The notes under the pieces were generated by a model, which saw nothing but the letters and a program-made list of their open reading frames with translations, was not told the origin of the DNA and made no database searches. This document shows, piece by piece, positions 9,993 to 20,070 of a stretch of DNA of 64,000 bases. Position 1 is the stretch's first letter. Every line of letters starts with the position of its first letter. The stretch is from Trichomonas vaginalis G3 (Eukaryota > Parabasalia > Trichomonadida > Trichomonadidae). The stretch lies in contig NC_067206.1 in NCBI RefSeq assembly GCF_026262505.1, forward strand, positions 868,001-932,000. The letters are read 5' to 3'. The translations under genes were made by a program, and so were the position numbers.

Positions 9993-12572
9993 TTATTTAG
10001 TTGATTTAATGAGAGAAGAAAGAACATTATTATATGAATCTTGAAGCTGATTAGAAACCATTGAAGCTCCGAAAAGAAGAGGCTGAACAATGACTTTTCT
10101 AGTCATGAAAACTCTTTGCCTGTTATCTTTTATATGCTTACATGCCTCACCTACGAGTTTCATATAAGAATCTAAAACTTCTTTGCTAACATTACTGAAT
10201 TGGCATAATTTGTCAGCAAATTTAAATATTATTTTGTATGTGTTTGCAAAGAAATCACTCATCTTTTGACTTTGGACTGAGATTAGATGCTCATAAAACT
10301 CAAATACTCTAACAAACGTAATGTCACTAAGATTAGATGAAAATTCATCATCATATCTAAAATCAAAATTCAAATATATTATATTAATTGCAGAAAATAT
10401 CAAATCAATGCAATCATCAGGGATTATTTCAACATTTCTGAAAGAATCGACAAATATTTGAAGAGATTCAAGAAGAGTTGGGACTTCTTCGATCCGACAA
10501 TCTTGATTTATGTTAGGATTCAAAATCCTTTGAGAAATTTCGAGAGATCGACTAAAATCAGGATTTAAACTGAATTGACATGCTCCAAATGAGGTACCCT
10601 GTGCAATCAAATTAGGATCACCAGATGAAAAACAAAGATCACAAATTTTGTTAATAATTTCGCCAAAATTCGTTTCAGTTTTGATACTTTTTCGCTTAAC
10701 TATATCTAGGATAATATCATTAGCATCAAAATCTCTAAACAAAGCCATTTCATTTACAAAATTCCACAAATATTCAGGACTAGTATATATTTGATACCAA
10801 TTCGATACAATAGCCTTCAATACGGAGAAATGGTAGTTCTTTTCTTCAATTTCTTCTTGATATAATTCTATATTTGGATTCATATAAGATTTCAACGAAT
10901 TACAAGTGTTTTCTAGGACATTCACTATATAACTCTCATGCATTCTGTTGCATACACTTGCCAGAAGTTCAATTCCCATTGATTTTACTTCATTTGATTT
11001 TGATGATTGAATAAAATCATATAACTGCATAATATTTTGTTGATCTTCTTCATCAAGACGATATTTTTCATTACCAGATCCGTCAGAAAAACAGACAAAG
11101 TGAATTAAAGTCCAAATCGCTAGGCAAATAAACTTTGGATGGTAATCTGCTTGCTGTTGTACTAATTCTAATAATGTTTGAAGATTAATTAAACTTCTCC
11201 TTAAATGAATTTGAGATAATGAAATTAAAGCTAATTCTCTAATATAAATCGTTGAACTCTGTGCACAACTTAATAGAAACATTACATTTTCATTAATAAC
11301 AGGTGCAATAAGTGATTTGTAAACTTTCACATTAGATAAAATTTTAATTATTGACAAATTTCTAAGAAAATCACTCTCATCATTGATATGATCATAAAGA
11401 ATAAGTAAACTAATAAGTTTTTCAGCTATTGACATATCCAATTTTGCAAATTTTTCAAGAATTGACATTGATAAATAATTTTTTGGTAAATTATCGTCAT
11501 CAACAATTCTATCAGTATTTTCAACAATAGAAAGGACTTGAAACAATAAATCAAAGGCAAAATTTCCAAAATCAACAAAAAATGAATAATTTGGCATTTC
11601 TTCCACAGGAATCAAGAACTTTTTGAGGAGATTAGATGATCTAGCAAATCTGATGTTCACAAATTTATTATATGTGTCTATTTGATTCTTTTCTTTTAAC
11701 ATTTTCATAAAATTTTCTAAAGAATAATTAATTGCATTCAATGTTTCAGTGAAAATCATCTCATTATCTGTCTGTAATAACAAAGTGAATAATGTTTGGA
11801 AAGAATTTTCAGGAAAAACATCCGAATCAATTGTTCTATTTAAAATATCTATATCTACCTTGAGAATCTCTATTATTATATCTCTTTCACTAATTTCTGC
11901 TGCTTTAGTTATCCATTTGTGTGTGCATTCAAGAAATTTTGGAAAATCATCTTTAAAAATTGTTTGATCTTTCTGGCTTTGATAGATAGAGTTAATTACT
12001 TGAATGAAATGAACAATATCATTGATATCAAAATCATCTATCATTATAAAATCCATGAGAAGAGCATAAAACTGTGAAATTAACGTGAATTCAATATTTG
12101 CTTTTGATTGCAAAATATTTTGGAAGCACTGAACGGATTTTCTCTTCATATCATTGTCTATTTCATTGCTTGTTACTAGTTCATATAAATTGTTTATGAT
12201 TGGATTAATAAAATCTGTTTCTAATTCTATTATTCTTGCAATTATCATTGTTGATTGATTAAAATAGGACTGATTATCACTACCTATTGCATTCAAACAC
12301 AATTGCACTAACTTATTTTTATTTTCTTGAGATATTAATTTCCAAAGTTGTTGAATTTGGTCAATATTATTAACTATAGAGGGATTAAACAACTTTGACA
12401 TCATTATTATGGCTATATTGTTCAGACTTTCTGCGTGTTCTTCATATAAAAATTCTAATAATTGAACAAAAAATGAATGAGGATCATTGCGAATACTCTC
12501 TTCAAAGTAAGCACTTGCTTGCGTTACAAGTTCTTGATTTGAACTGAGTGCGTTTGAGAGAAATTCTTCCAA
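9993..12572 (-). CDS. importin-beta/exportin-type HEAT-repeat protein
   Basis: About 859 residues. The N-terminus (FLSNALSSNQELVTQASAYFEESIRNDPHSFFVQLLEFL) is the usual first HEAT repeat of karyopherin-beta proteins, which bind Ran-GTP and carry cargo through nuclear pores. The rest is uniformly helical with HEAT-like pairs. Which karyopherin it is cannot be told. The start is odd: the conserved frame begins right after a stop, and at the place where ATG is expected the codon is TTG (12570-12572), four bases behind an AAAAGTGACA promoter-like word. The first in-frame ATG lies at 12404, inside the second helix pair, so starting there would cut the domain. Either a non-AUG start is used, or an A-to-T change has removed the ATG, or a tiny first exon was missed. 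Confidence 0.6.
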   Translation of the reverse strand: MEEFLSNALSSNQELVTQASAYFEESIRNDPHSFFVQLLEFLYEEHAESLNNIAIIMMSKLFNPSIVNNIDQIQQLWKLISQENKNKLVQLCLNAIGSDNQSYFNQSTMIIARIIELETDFINPIINNLYELVTSNEIDNDMKRKSVQCFQNILQSKANIEFTLISQFYALLMDFIMIDDFDINDIVHFIQVINSIYQSQKDQTIFKDDFPKFLECTHKWITKAAEISERDIIIEILKVDIDILNRTIDSDVFPENSFQTLFTLLLQTDNEMIFTETLNAINYSLENFMKMLKEKNQIDTYNKFVNIRFARSSNLLKKFLIPVEEMPNYSFFVDFGNFAFDLLFQVLSIVENTDRIVDDDNLPKNYLSMSILEKFAKLDMSIAEKLISLLILYDHINDESDFLRNLSIIKILSNVKVYKSLIAPVINENVMFLLSCAQSSTIYIRELALISLSQIHLRRSLINLQTLLELVQQQADYHPKFICLAIWTLIHFVCFSDGSGNEKYRLDEEDQQNIMQLYDFIQSSKSNEVKSMGIELLASVCNRMHESYIVNVLENTCNSLKSYMNPNIELYQEEIEEKNYHFSVLKAIVSNWYQIYTSPEYLWNFVNEMALFRDFDANDIILDIVKRKSIKTETNFGEIINKICDLCFSSGDPNLIAQGTSFGACQFSLNPDFSRSLEISQRILNPNINQDCRIEEVPTLLESLQIFVDSFRNVEIIPDDCIDLIFSAINIIYLNFDFRYDDEFSSNLSDITFVRVFEFYEHLISVQSQKMSDFFANTYKIIFKFADKLCQFSNVSKEVLDSYMKLVGEACKHIKDNRQRVFMTRKVIVQPLLFGASMVSNQLQDSYNNVLSSLIKSTK

Positions 12573-12576
12573 AATT

Positions 12577-12586
12577 TGTCACTTTT
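12577..12586 (-). promoter_or_regulatory. AAAAGTGACA motif before importin-type gene
   Basis: Minus-strand AAAAGTGACA ends four bases before the TTG that opens the importin-like frame. The same word precedes starts at 20053, 52017 and 53969. Likely a core-promoter or initiator element; the role is inferred from recurrence. Confidence 0.45.
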
Positions 12587-13108
12587 ATTCATTCTACATT
12601 AGGATTTTTTCAGCATTTTAGTGTTGATAAACTCAGCTGCCATTCCGTGATAACTCTTTGCTTGAGTTATGTAAAAAATTTTTTCAAATCGAAAGATCTT
12701 CACCTTCACGAGTTACCGATTTAAGAGGATCGTTGCACTCAAACAACTAGGAATTTTTAAAAATGAGGATCAAATGATGCAGTTTTTCAAAATTTGGAAT
12801 CAATGCTCGTTTTTTTTTCTGAAATTTACAAATGATATTTATCGGCGTGATGACACTTTTCTGATATTTTATTTTAACTAATTAATTACTAATCAAAATA
12901 TGGAAATTTAAATTTATCTAAAATCAAAACCGCTAATTTTGAATTAAAATTCGACACCTTTTCTATTTTCTGAATATTCGAATTACTTTTCAATGCTTAG
13001 ATTTCGAAATTATTTATGAAATTCTCCTTACTCATTAACACAGGATAATATTAATATTTCAATGGCAAAAAACGGTTTGTGATCGAAGACGGAGAATTTT
13101 TTTAAAAA
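12587..13108. other. divergent intergenic region
   Basis: Spacer between the leftward importin-type gene and the rightward Myb gene. AACGGTTTGTGATCG at about 13072-13086 resembles the AACGGTTTTT word before other starts and would be the Myb-gene promoter. No other feature recognised. Confidence 0.4.
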
Positions 13109-13876
13109 ATGAGTGAAAGTAATGCAGATTTTTTCAGCCCTTTCGAGGACACACAGAGTAACCCAGAATTTGGTATTTCTCCGACCCCGAAACAGCACGT
13201 AACAATTCCAAAAGAACCTTCATTCAAAAAAGCAAAATGGACTCCGGACGAGGATAAACTATTAATCGACAGCGTTAAACGTAATGGAATGAGTAATTGG
13301 TCTTTGGTTGCCAAAGAAGTTCCTGGAAGGACAGGAAAGCAATGTAGAGAAAGATGGACGAATCAGCTTTGTCCAGATCTAAACAAAGATAACTGGACCC
13401 CACAAGAAGATCAAATTTTACTAAAACAACAACAGATTAATGGCAATTTTTGGGCTAAGATAGCTAAATTCTTACCTGGAAGATCGCCAAATGCAATTAA
13501 AAACAGATGGTCCTGGCTCAGCAGGCATCGTATTCCCGCAATGTTTGCCGCACAGATGATGCTCCCGAGAATGACAGCAGGCCAAGCCCTGAATCCTAAC
13601 ATCCCCGTTCCACAGATCTATCAAACACAACAGACTGTACCTCAGGAAATTAACTGGCAGACGTCTGGAAGCCAAGATAATCGGATTCCATTCTCTGAAC
13701 CGAATATCTTCTCAAATGGCTTAAGCGAAATGTCTAACGAAACAGATACTATACTAGCTGCTGATGACTTTGAATGTCACATTGGCGAAGTTGATAGTTA
13801 TCCATTATCTCCTTCGAATCAATGCGATTTTGAATTAGCTGAGACTAAGCAGGATGACTCTTTCTGGGATTTCTAA
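13109..13876 (+). CDS. R2R3 Myb transcription factor (255 aa)
   Basis: Starts at ATG 13109. Two Myb repeats occupy residues about 40-140: the first has the W...W...W spacing KWTPDEDKLLIDSV...NWSLVAKEVPGRTGKQCRERWTNQL, the second NWTPQEDQILLKQQ...FWAKIAKFLPGRSPNAIKNRWSWL. Both recognition helices (GKQCRERW, PNAIKNRW) are of the DNA-binding type seen in c-Myb, which reads YAAC(G/T)G. The remaining about 115 residues are Gln/Asn/Ser-rich and end in an acidic, aromatic stretch (QDDSFWDF) that could activate. In trichomonads small R2R3 Mybs control iron- and stage-dependent genes and include core-promoter binders. It is the longest of three Myb genes in the window. Confidence 0.9.
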   Translation: MSESNADFFSPFEDTQSNPEFGISPTPKQHVTIPKEPSFKKAKWTPDEDKLLIDSVKRNGMSNWSLVAKEVPGRTGKQCRERWTNQLCPDLNKDNWTPQEDQILLKQQQINGNFWAKIAKFLPGRSPNAIKNRWSWLSRHRIPAMFAAQMMLPRMTAGQALNPNIPVPQIYQTQQTVPQEINWQTSGSQDNRIPFSEPNIFSNGLSEMSNETDTILAADDFECHIGEVDSYPLSPSNQCDFELAETKQDDSFWDF

Positions 13877-14245
13877 TTTGTTATTTTAATATTGGATTGT
13901 AATTATTAAATAGATCTATTCAACATTTCAGATTTTTTTGCTCTGAATTGAAGCATTCTGTTATTATAATGCTTGCACTAAAACTTGTAGAGTAATTTCA
14001 ATATCGAAATATCCATTTAGCAACTTTTAAATCATTTCGAAATATACCATCTCAATAATTTCAAATTTAATAATAAAGTAGGGAGTATTCATCCACCACT
14101 GCTTATATCTTGCTTACTCGCAGTGTTCTTTAGTCATAAAATAAAATTGATCCAAAAAACCGTTTCTGACACTCTGATTTGACGGAAATAAAATACAAAA
14201 TTCAGTCTTTAATAAATACAAATGGAAACAAATATAAACACAAAA
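13877..14245. other. convergent intergenic spacer
   Basis: Short region between convergent genes. No gene or repeat recognised. Confidence 0.4.
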
Positions 14246-15412
14246 TCAAATCAACTGTAAGTCTGCCATCTGGTTCTCCAGACGCTTGTTAAGATAAGCA
14301 ACTTTATGCTTGATTCTCTCTGCAGCAGTTGCAGCTTTTCCGTGTGCTCCAACAGCTGTCGAAACAGCACCAATAATATTTATCTGTTCTTGTAATGGAG
14401 TGTCTTTAATAGCAGCAGCTGCAGATATCAAAGCATTGAGTTGTGCCTGGAAATTCTCGAGTTTTTGCTTACCTTCATCGTTGAGTTCTTTATTCTTCAA
14501 ATTGTAAGTTGATATCTTCTTGTTGAGTTCATCAATATCATCAAGCAAGTCATCTTCATCATCTTGAAGCTCACCAATATCTTCTTGAATTTCATCAGCC
14601 ATCTGTTGATTGACATTCTCCATGAATTGGACTCTTCTCTTGAGTTCTTTCGTTAACTTATTTGCCTCACGTTGGGCTAGGATCTTATCTTGTCCTTTCT
14701 TGTTATTGAGTGATGTCATTGTCTTCTCAACACGCTTCTTTAGACGATTGAGTTTCCTTTCTAAGGAATTGGCACGTTCTTCACCTGATTTAACCATATC
14801 TTCATTTGATGATTTGAGAGATAAGTGCCTGCCAAGAATATCAGCAAGAGTCTTATCAATCATCTTATGAGCATTAGCGTTTTGCATTTGAACGCTTTCT
14901 GTAAATTTATCCCATTGCTCAGAATCTTCTTGCTGATGAAGGGTTTCTTCAGCAAAAACTTTGGCTTGCTGATCACAGAGATTTTCCCAAAGCTTGTGTA
15001 TACGTTGTATATCTTTCATATGTTCTTCATCAGCTTCAGTTTCTTTAGCATGAGGTGGTGCTTTGAAAACAGCACGATCAAGTGACATAATGTATTCAGT
15101 ACTTGGTACTTGTGTATGAGAAAATGGAATTAATCTATCTATTTCTTTTTGTAATTGTCTAATATGGAATCTTAACTGCGAGTTTTTAAGTTGCATATGT
15201 AAACATTCTTCTTTTGTTCTTAATATTTGAAGATGGCCTTTTCCAACCATTCTTTTTAGATATAACATTTCTTTGCATCTATCTATCAGCTTTTGATCAA
15301 GTTCTGAAGCATTTTTCCAATACTCATGCTTTTTCTCTAACTTCATAAGCATGTCTTCCTTTTCTTGAGCGAAAGCCTCTTCAGTGGCTTGAAAATAAGC
15401 ATCAAAATCCAT
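14246..15412 (-). CDS. coiled-coil protein (388 aa), unknown
   Basis: Starts at ATG 15412 (MDFDAYFQATEEAF). Nearly the whole protein is predicted coiled coil by eye: heptads at residues about 20-95, again at 205-335 (SLERKLNRLKKRVEKTM) and a C-terminal helix, separated by a short stretch around 105-120 containing AVFKAPPHAK. The C-terminal 60 residues are Ala-rich (ISAAAAIKDT, AVGAHGKAATAAER). Such proteins in flagellates often belong to basal bodies, axonemes or the trichomonad mastigont. The central layout loosely recalls CCDC77, but I would not assign it. No membrane segment or enzyme motif is visible. Confidence 0.65.
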   Translation of the reverse strand: MDFDAYFQATEEAFAQEKEDMLMKLEKKHEYWKNASELDQKLIDRCKEMLYLKRMVGKGHLQILRTKEECLHMQLKNSQLRFHIRQLQKEIDRLIPFSHTQVPSTEYIMSLDRAVFKAPPHAKETEADEEHMKDIQRIHKLWENLCDQQAKVFAEETLHQQEDSEQWDKFTESVQMQNANAHKMIDKTLADILGRHLSLKSSNEDMVKSGEERANSLERKLNRLKKRVEKTMTSLNNKKGQDKILAQREANKLTKELKRRVQFMENVNQQMADEIQEDIGELQDDEDDLLDDIDELNKKISTYNLKNKELNDEGKQKLENFQAQLNALISAAAAIKDTPLQEQINIIGAVSTAVGAHGKAATAAERIKHKVAYLNKRLENQMADLQLI

Positions 15413-15916
15413 TATTTTATTTCTAAACGTGCATATTTTTCAAAAAATTAAACATATAAATTTACTAGTAAACAAGTAGTTTAGTTTGAGTTACGTGCTT
15501 TTCTCATTTATTTTCTTTGATTTTGTTGAAATTACATCTTTCAATTTGCAACCATAATGCTGAAAGCTACACAGCATTAATTCCATAAGCATTTATCTAA
15601 AACCAATTGTTTTTTCGTTCACAACATTTGAAATCATAGTTATGTTCTTGAAATGTGATCAACGAAAGTTTAGCTTCATAATTCTGGCGAGTATTAAATA
15701 ACTATAATACCCTTCAGCTTTGAGATGATTTTAGCCATGTAACAATGAGAATTCTTATTAATTATGTCACCAATTGAAATAAATCTGGATAAAATATAGA
15801 TTCAGAGTCCAATCTTTTACCTATACAGAAGTTTCAAAACAGATAATTGTTTTATATAACTGAATAAGTTGGATATTCCCAAGATGAAGCGACTTTACAA
15901 AAACCGCAATTGAATA
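15413..15916. other. divergent intergenic region
   Basis: Promoter space for the leftward coiled-coil gene and the rightward Vps29-like gene. AAAAACCGCAATTG stands 20 bases before the Vps29 start, and CACGTTTAGAAA before the coiled-coil start. No other feature. Confidence 0.4.
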
Positions 15917-16471
15917 ATGCTGATTCTTGTTATTGGTGACCTTCACATTCCACAGAGAAAACTTAAAATCCCAGAACAATTCCTTAAGTTGATTGTTCCT
16001 GGCAAACTTGATAAAGTTATCTGCGTCGGAAATCTCACAACACCTGATCAAATGGCCTGGATTAAGTCACTTTGCAAAGATGTAACAGTCGTTTATGGTG
16101 ATTATGATGAAAAAATGACAGATGTTTCAGAAAGAGCAACATTAAGTGCTGGCAGTTTTAAGATTGGCGTAATTCATGGCCACCAAGTTCTTCCATGGGG
16201 CGATCCAGAAAGACTCGGCGCTGTTGGAAGAGAAATGAATGTTGATATATTAGTTAGTGGACAGACTCACGTAGCTTCCGTTTCAACTTATGAAAATATA
16301 TTATTCCTCAACCCAGGAAGCCTCACAGGCGCTTATTCTAATACTGCAACAACTTCTACACCATCATTTATGGTTCTTGATGTTAAGAAGGACCAAATGA
16401 CAGTTTATCTCTATCAAATTGGACAATCTGATGATGTTGAGGTTCTCAGCTACAATCACACTCTTATTTAA
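15917..16471 (+). CDS. VPS29: Vps29-like retromer subunit
   Basis: 184 residues, the same length as Vps29 elsewhere. The fold is a calcineurin-like phosphoesterase: GDLHIP (residues 7-12), CVGNLT, VYGDYDE, HGHQVLPWGD and SGQTHVA follow the order of the metal-site motifs. The last motif has Gln where many phosphoesterases have His, and Vps29 proteins in general are scaffolds rather than good enzymes. With Vps35 and Vps26 it forms the retromer core that retrieves receptors from endosomes to the Golgi or plasma membrane. ATG 15917 gives exactly the family N-terminus (MLILVIGDLHIP). High confidence. Confidence 0.92.
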   Translation: MLILVIGDLHIPQRKLKIPEQFLKLIVPGKLDKVICVGNLTTPDQMAWIKSLCKDVTVVYGDYDEKMTDVSERATLSAGSFKIGVIHGHQVLPWGDPERLGAVGREMNVDILVSGQTHVASVSTYENILFLNPGSLTGAYSNTATTSTPSFMVLDVKKDQMTVYLYQIGQSDDVEVLSYNHTLI

Positions 16472-16727
16472 ACATCTTTTCAGTATACTTTCATATTAAA
16501 AATAGTTATTAATTTTTATATTTTTTTCTTATACATTTTAAACAATCTTTAATAATATACTATATCGCAAATAAAAACTTTTTTTGCATTACTGTTCTCG
16601 AACTCCTTATATTTAAAATTAATAAACAATTTGTTTAGGTAATCTTCTCTTAATATCTTTAATGAAAGGGATTCTAACAAGACATTTTCATATATATTTA
16701 ATTACGTTTGATTTCGGAACATAAAAT

Positions 16728-17792
16728 ATGAGTGTTGATCAAATCGGTAACTATCATTTGTTAGAAACATCTGCAGAGGAAGGAGATTTTTATGTATCTT
16801 ATCTTCTGGAAGATATTAGAACAAAAATGAAGTATACAGGATTCTTAATTCATCGGAAAAAATTATTGTATTCACCATATATCCAGAAATTGCATAAAAT
16901 ATTAGATATACAAGCTTCATTCGGATTTCCTATGATGCAAAACGTAATAGAAGTTATAACAGATGAAGAATTACAGCTAATTGTTTTCGATTATAAATAT
17001 AAATCTCTCATGCAACTATTTACTAACGGAGAAACTCTATTCGAAACTCAAGTAAGACAAATATTTGCTGAAATGGCTATTATTGTACATCATTTACATA
17101 AAAAACACGTCGCAATTTTAGATATACAGCCAAACTCATTTTTCTTAACTCAAACAGGTATACTTAAGATAGGAGTACTCACATCAGCCGGTTTATATGA
17201 ACCAAACGAATTAACAAAAGAATTACCAGGTTCAGTGAATTATGCTGCTCCAGAAGTCTTCAAAGGACCGTTTGATCCATTTGCAGCTGATATTTGGAGT
17301 TTAGGAATGACTCTTTATGCTCTTCTACTCGGAGACTGTCCAATAAATGGCCAATCAGTTGAAGAAATTCAAGAAAAGATAAAAGAAATGAAAGAAGTCA
17401 AACTTCCATCATATTTTTCACCAACAGTGACAAGTTTACTGAGACACATGCTCCAATTGAATCCAAAAGATAGAATGACAATAGAAGATGTTATGGAGCA
17501 TCCTTTCGTTACTTCGACAATTGTAACAAAGTCTATTATGCTTAAGAATGATCTCGAGAAAACTGCGAGTAGAATTCTTCAATACGCATCGATGAAATCA
17601 ATCAAATGCAGGAAAATAAGAGAAAATCTTTATTCATTTAACTTTACTTCAGGAAGTGTGTTTAGATCACAAATACGTCTTGAAACCGAGGATTCAAACC
17701 CTGTTCTGAGATTAGACGTATTTGTTTGCGAAAATCAAGCTGATCTAAACGATCTTATTGATGCATTCCAATATTTACTCGGAACAAAGTAA
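16728..17792 (+). CDS. Snf1/CAMK-like pseudokinase with KA1-like tail
   Basis: 354 residues. Residues about 8-271 have a protein-kinase fold: the C-lobe landmarks APE (174-176), DIWSLG (188-193) and the Arg of NPKDRM (259) are clear. Catalytic residues are altered: no Gly-rich loop consensus, HRD reads ILD (130-132), the catalytic-loop Asn is Ser137, and DFG is replaced by VLT (150-152). It should not bind Mg-ATP normally and is probably a scaffold or allosteric partner. Residues about 300-354 (SMKSIKCRKIRENLYSFNF...LRLDVFVC...LIDAFQYL) look like a KA1 domain, which ends MARK/AMPK-type kinases and binds acidic membranes or autoinhibits. Pseudokinases with intact C-lobes are frequent in trichomonad kinomes. 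Confidence 0.75.
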   Translation: MSVDQIGNYHLLETSAEEGDFYVSYLLEDIRTKMKYTGFLIHRKKLLYSPYIQKLHKILDIQASFGFPMMQNVIEVITDEELQLIVFDYKYKSLMQLFTNGETLFETQVRQIFAEMAIIVHHLHKKHVAILDIQPNSFFLTQTGILKIGVLTSAGLYEPNELTKELPGSVNYAAPEVFKGPFDPFAADIWSLGMTLYALLLGDCPINGQSVEEIQEKIKEMKEVKLPSYFSPTVTSLLRHMLQLNPKDRMTIEDVMEHPFVTSTIVTKSIMLKNDLEKTASRILQYASMKSIKCRKIRENLYSFNFTSGSVFRSQIRLETEDSNPVLRLDVFVCENQADLNDLIDAFQYLLGTK

Positions 17793-18232
17793 TTTCTTAA
17801 TAAAAAAATTATGTGTTTATTTCGTTTTTGGAAATATAAATTTACTTATTTTTTGCGGTCTATAAATTTCCTTTTTACATGGTGATAGATTTACTTTCAA
17901 TCAGTATAAGTTTGTTAATTATATAGATGAGCCCATATGAGTACAGATTGCAATAAGATGTTTCCTATAATTCCTTTGATATGACTTGGAATTTGAAAAT
18001 TAAACCATCACATATTTTGTGAGCTCTGCCAAGACCGAGAATGAATACATATGGATCCTTATGATAGAAGTGAATTACTTATATTTCTTTTGACCAAATT
18101 TGTTCATATTTCCTAATTGATCTCATATCTTGCATTAGCATTTAACATTGTTAGATAATTATTCTCTTAAAAAACACAAGATAAAAACGAAGAATACATT
18201 TAAAACAAATAGATAAAAAGATAAAAATAAAA
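17793..18232. other. convergent intergenic spacer
   Basis: AT-rich, between convergent genes, no feature recognised. Confidence 0.4.
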
Positions 18233-20053
18233 TTAAAATACAGATGATGCCCAAGAGATGTTCATATAGATCTCTTCGATAAGGCTTGCTTCACTTGGAG
18301 CAGAAGAATTTAATCTTTGGATCCAGCAGCTTATTTTGTTAGCGGCATCTTGAACATCGCTCAGAGCTTTTGGAGAATCAGGGAAAGCTTTGAGGAAACT
18401 TGTTGCAGCCCTTAAATTAGAAAGCAATATATCGTAGTGCTCTCTTTCAGTTGTAATCCATCTCTCAATTGCAGAAGATTTAGCAAATTGCTTTTGTCCA
18501 TTTCTATCGGCAAACGAATCTAACGTCGACAGCCACTTATTTGAAGAGCTTGCGGCTGCTTCTGTGAACGCTTTTTGAGCTTCAAGTAATTTCTTATCTG
18601 TTTCGTAGACTTCCATATCGAGTTTGTCAAGTTCGTATATACCATAGAAGAAAGAATCGGCTGACACATGTTGCTTCCTGTCTTTCTCGCATTTTTGTTT
18701 CAATTTCTCATATTCCATTTTTTGTTTCTTTATAGAATCGGCCAAGGCTTCGGCAACATCCAGAGGATTTTGTCCTGGTAATATTGGGCCAGGAACCTGT
18801 CTGTCAATCTTCTGAATTGCCTGACGAATATTAACAAGCTCAGAATCATGGGATTTATGCATTGCCAGCTTGTCTGCTCTGTATTTCTTCAGTTTCTGTT
18901 CGATATCGGCCATTTGCTTTTCGACATCGTATGCATTATTTTCTGAATTTGATTCTTGAGGTCGAACCATGCCCAAACGGGTTCTAGCGTCATCCAAACG
19001 GAAGGCAGCCATCTGTAGAAGCCTGTGCTCTTCCATTAATCTCAAAATTCTGTCTGCAGCAGGTATTTTCATTCCTTTTTGTTTCATTTGAGCGACAACT
19101 CTATGTGCATTGGTATGAACTGACTTAAAAATGGAATCAACTCTGTTGGAGATCTTTAATGAGTCAACTTCGAAGAGATTCGTGTTAATATTGTCATCAA
19201 TTAAATCTTCTACGAATCTGACCATTGTTTTGAATGTAACATTAACGTATCTGCTTAAATCAGATGTAAACAACGTCAAACTTTCTCCTTCGCTGTCCAA
19301 AATGTAAGCTGCTTCTTTCCACAGTTTTTGTACGTCAAAGAGCAACCATTGGCCATGAGCGAAGTCGTATACCCATACATTATGTGCCATGACAGCGAAA
19401 AATCTGTTATCCATGACAAATGTCTTAATAGCAGTAAAATTCTTTTGTGCGCTACTTGATTCGATTGTATTCATGCGGCCATCTCTTATATTGAGTAATA
19501 TGAGATTTGTGTCTTGCGATTCGAGCGAATTAAAATTGCCGATAATTCCGACTTGATCTCCTGTTACGTGGCAGCAAGATGAGTTAATCGAAACGAGAGG
19601 GTTGAGAGGAACGACAAATGTTGTTGCCCATGTATTCATGTTGAAAATGCAGACTTGGTTGAGAGGTTCTTCAGCAGTTCCGCATGCGATGCAAATACTC
19701 TCTAAATGTTCAATCCAGCATGATGAATGGTAAGCTCTTGGTGGCATATCGTTAATAATCGGAATAACTGTAGGATTCGTGAATAAATACATTGTATTTG
19801 TGTATTTTCTGTTTTGTTGACCTCCAAAAAACACGACACCTTTTGGAGTTACTGTAACAGACATGCCGTCATAGAATATCATATTTAATTGTAATTCTTG
19901 CCAAAAATGAAGATAAGAATCGAGTGCATAAAGTTTATCTTCGAGAATTGCATAATAAACATTATCATAGAAGAAAAGATTAGGTACTACATCTTTTTTT
20001 GATTCGAGTATCTCGCTCATTCCATTTGCTGTAATTACTTTTCCAAGAGTCAT
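18233..20053 (-). CDS. kelch-like propeller plus coiled-coil protein (606 aa)
   Basis: The ATG at 20053 lies close behind AAAAAGTGACA. Residues about 1-290 are beta-rich with repeated short blades (FYDNVYYAILEDKLYALDSY, GVVFFGGQQN, AYHSSCWIEH), similar in feel to kelch/galactose-oxidase propellers, though the double-Gly kelch signature appears only once (VVFFGGQ). Residues about 330-540 are coiled coil (VEKQMADIEQKLKKYRADKL; KQKMEYEKLKQKCEKDRKQ), and the C-terminus is helical. A propeller followed by coiled coil is common among trichomonad and flagellar scaffold proteins. No catalytic motif. Function unknown. Confidence 0.55.
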   Translation of the reverse strand: MTLGKVITANGMSEILESKKDVVPNLFFYDNVYYAILEDKLYALDSYLHFWQELQLNMIFYDGMSVTVTPKGVVFFGGQQNRKYTNTMYLFTNPTVIPIINDMPPRAYHSSCWIEHLESICIACGTAEEPLNQVCIFNMNTWATTFVVPLNPLVSINSSCCHVTGDQVGIIGNFNSLESQDTNLILLNIRDGRMNTIESSSAQKNFTAIKTFVMDNRFFAVMAHNVWVYDFAHGQWLLFDVQKLWKEAAYILDSEGESLTLFTSDLSRYVNVTFKTMVRFVEDLIDDNINTNLFEVDSLKISNRVDSIFKSVHTNAHRVVAQMKQKGMKIPAADRILRLMEEHRLLQMAAFRLDDARTRLGMVRPQESNSENNAYDVEKQMADIEQKLKKYRADKLAMHKSHDSELVNIRQAIQKIDRQVPGPILPGQNPLDVAEALADSIKKQKMEYEKLKQKCEKDRKQHVSADSFFYGIYELDKLDMEVYETDKKLLEAQKAFTEAAASSSNKWLSTLDSFADRNGQKQFAKSSAIERWITTEREHYDILLSNLRAATSFLKAFPDSPKALSDVQDAANKISCWIQRLNSSAPSEASLIEEIYMNISWASSVF

Positions 20054-20060
20054 AATAAAG

Positions 20061-20070
20061 TGTCACTTTT
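20061..20070 (-). promoter_or_regulatory. AAAAGTGACA motif before kelch-like gene
   Basis: Minus-strand AAAAGTGACA followed by CTTTATT and the ATG at 20053. Same word as at three other starts. Confidence 0.5.

Noticed and set aside
13031-13046. CTCATTAACACAG, similar to the 3' end of trichomonad introns
   Set aside because: No matching GTATGT-type 5' splice site and no upstream exon were found; the Myb gene is complete without it.
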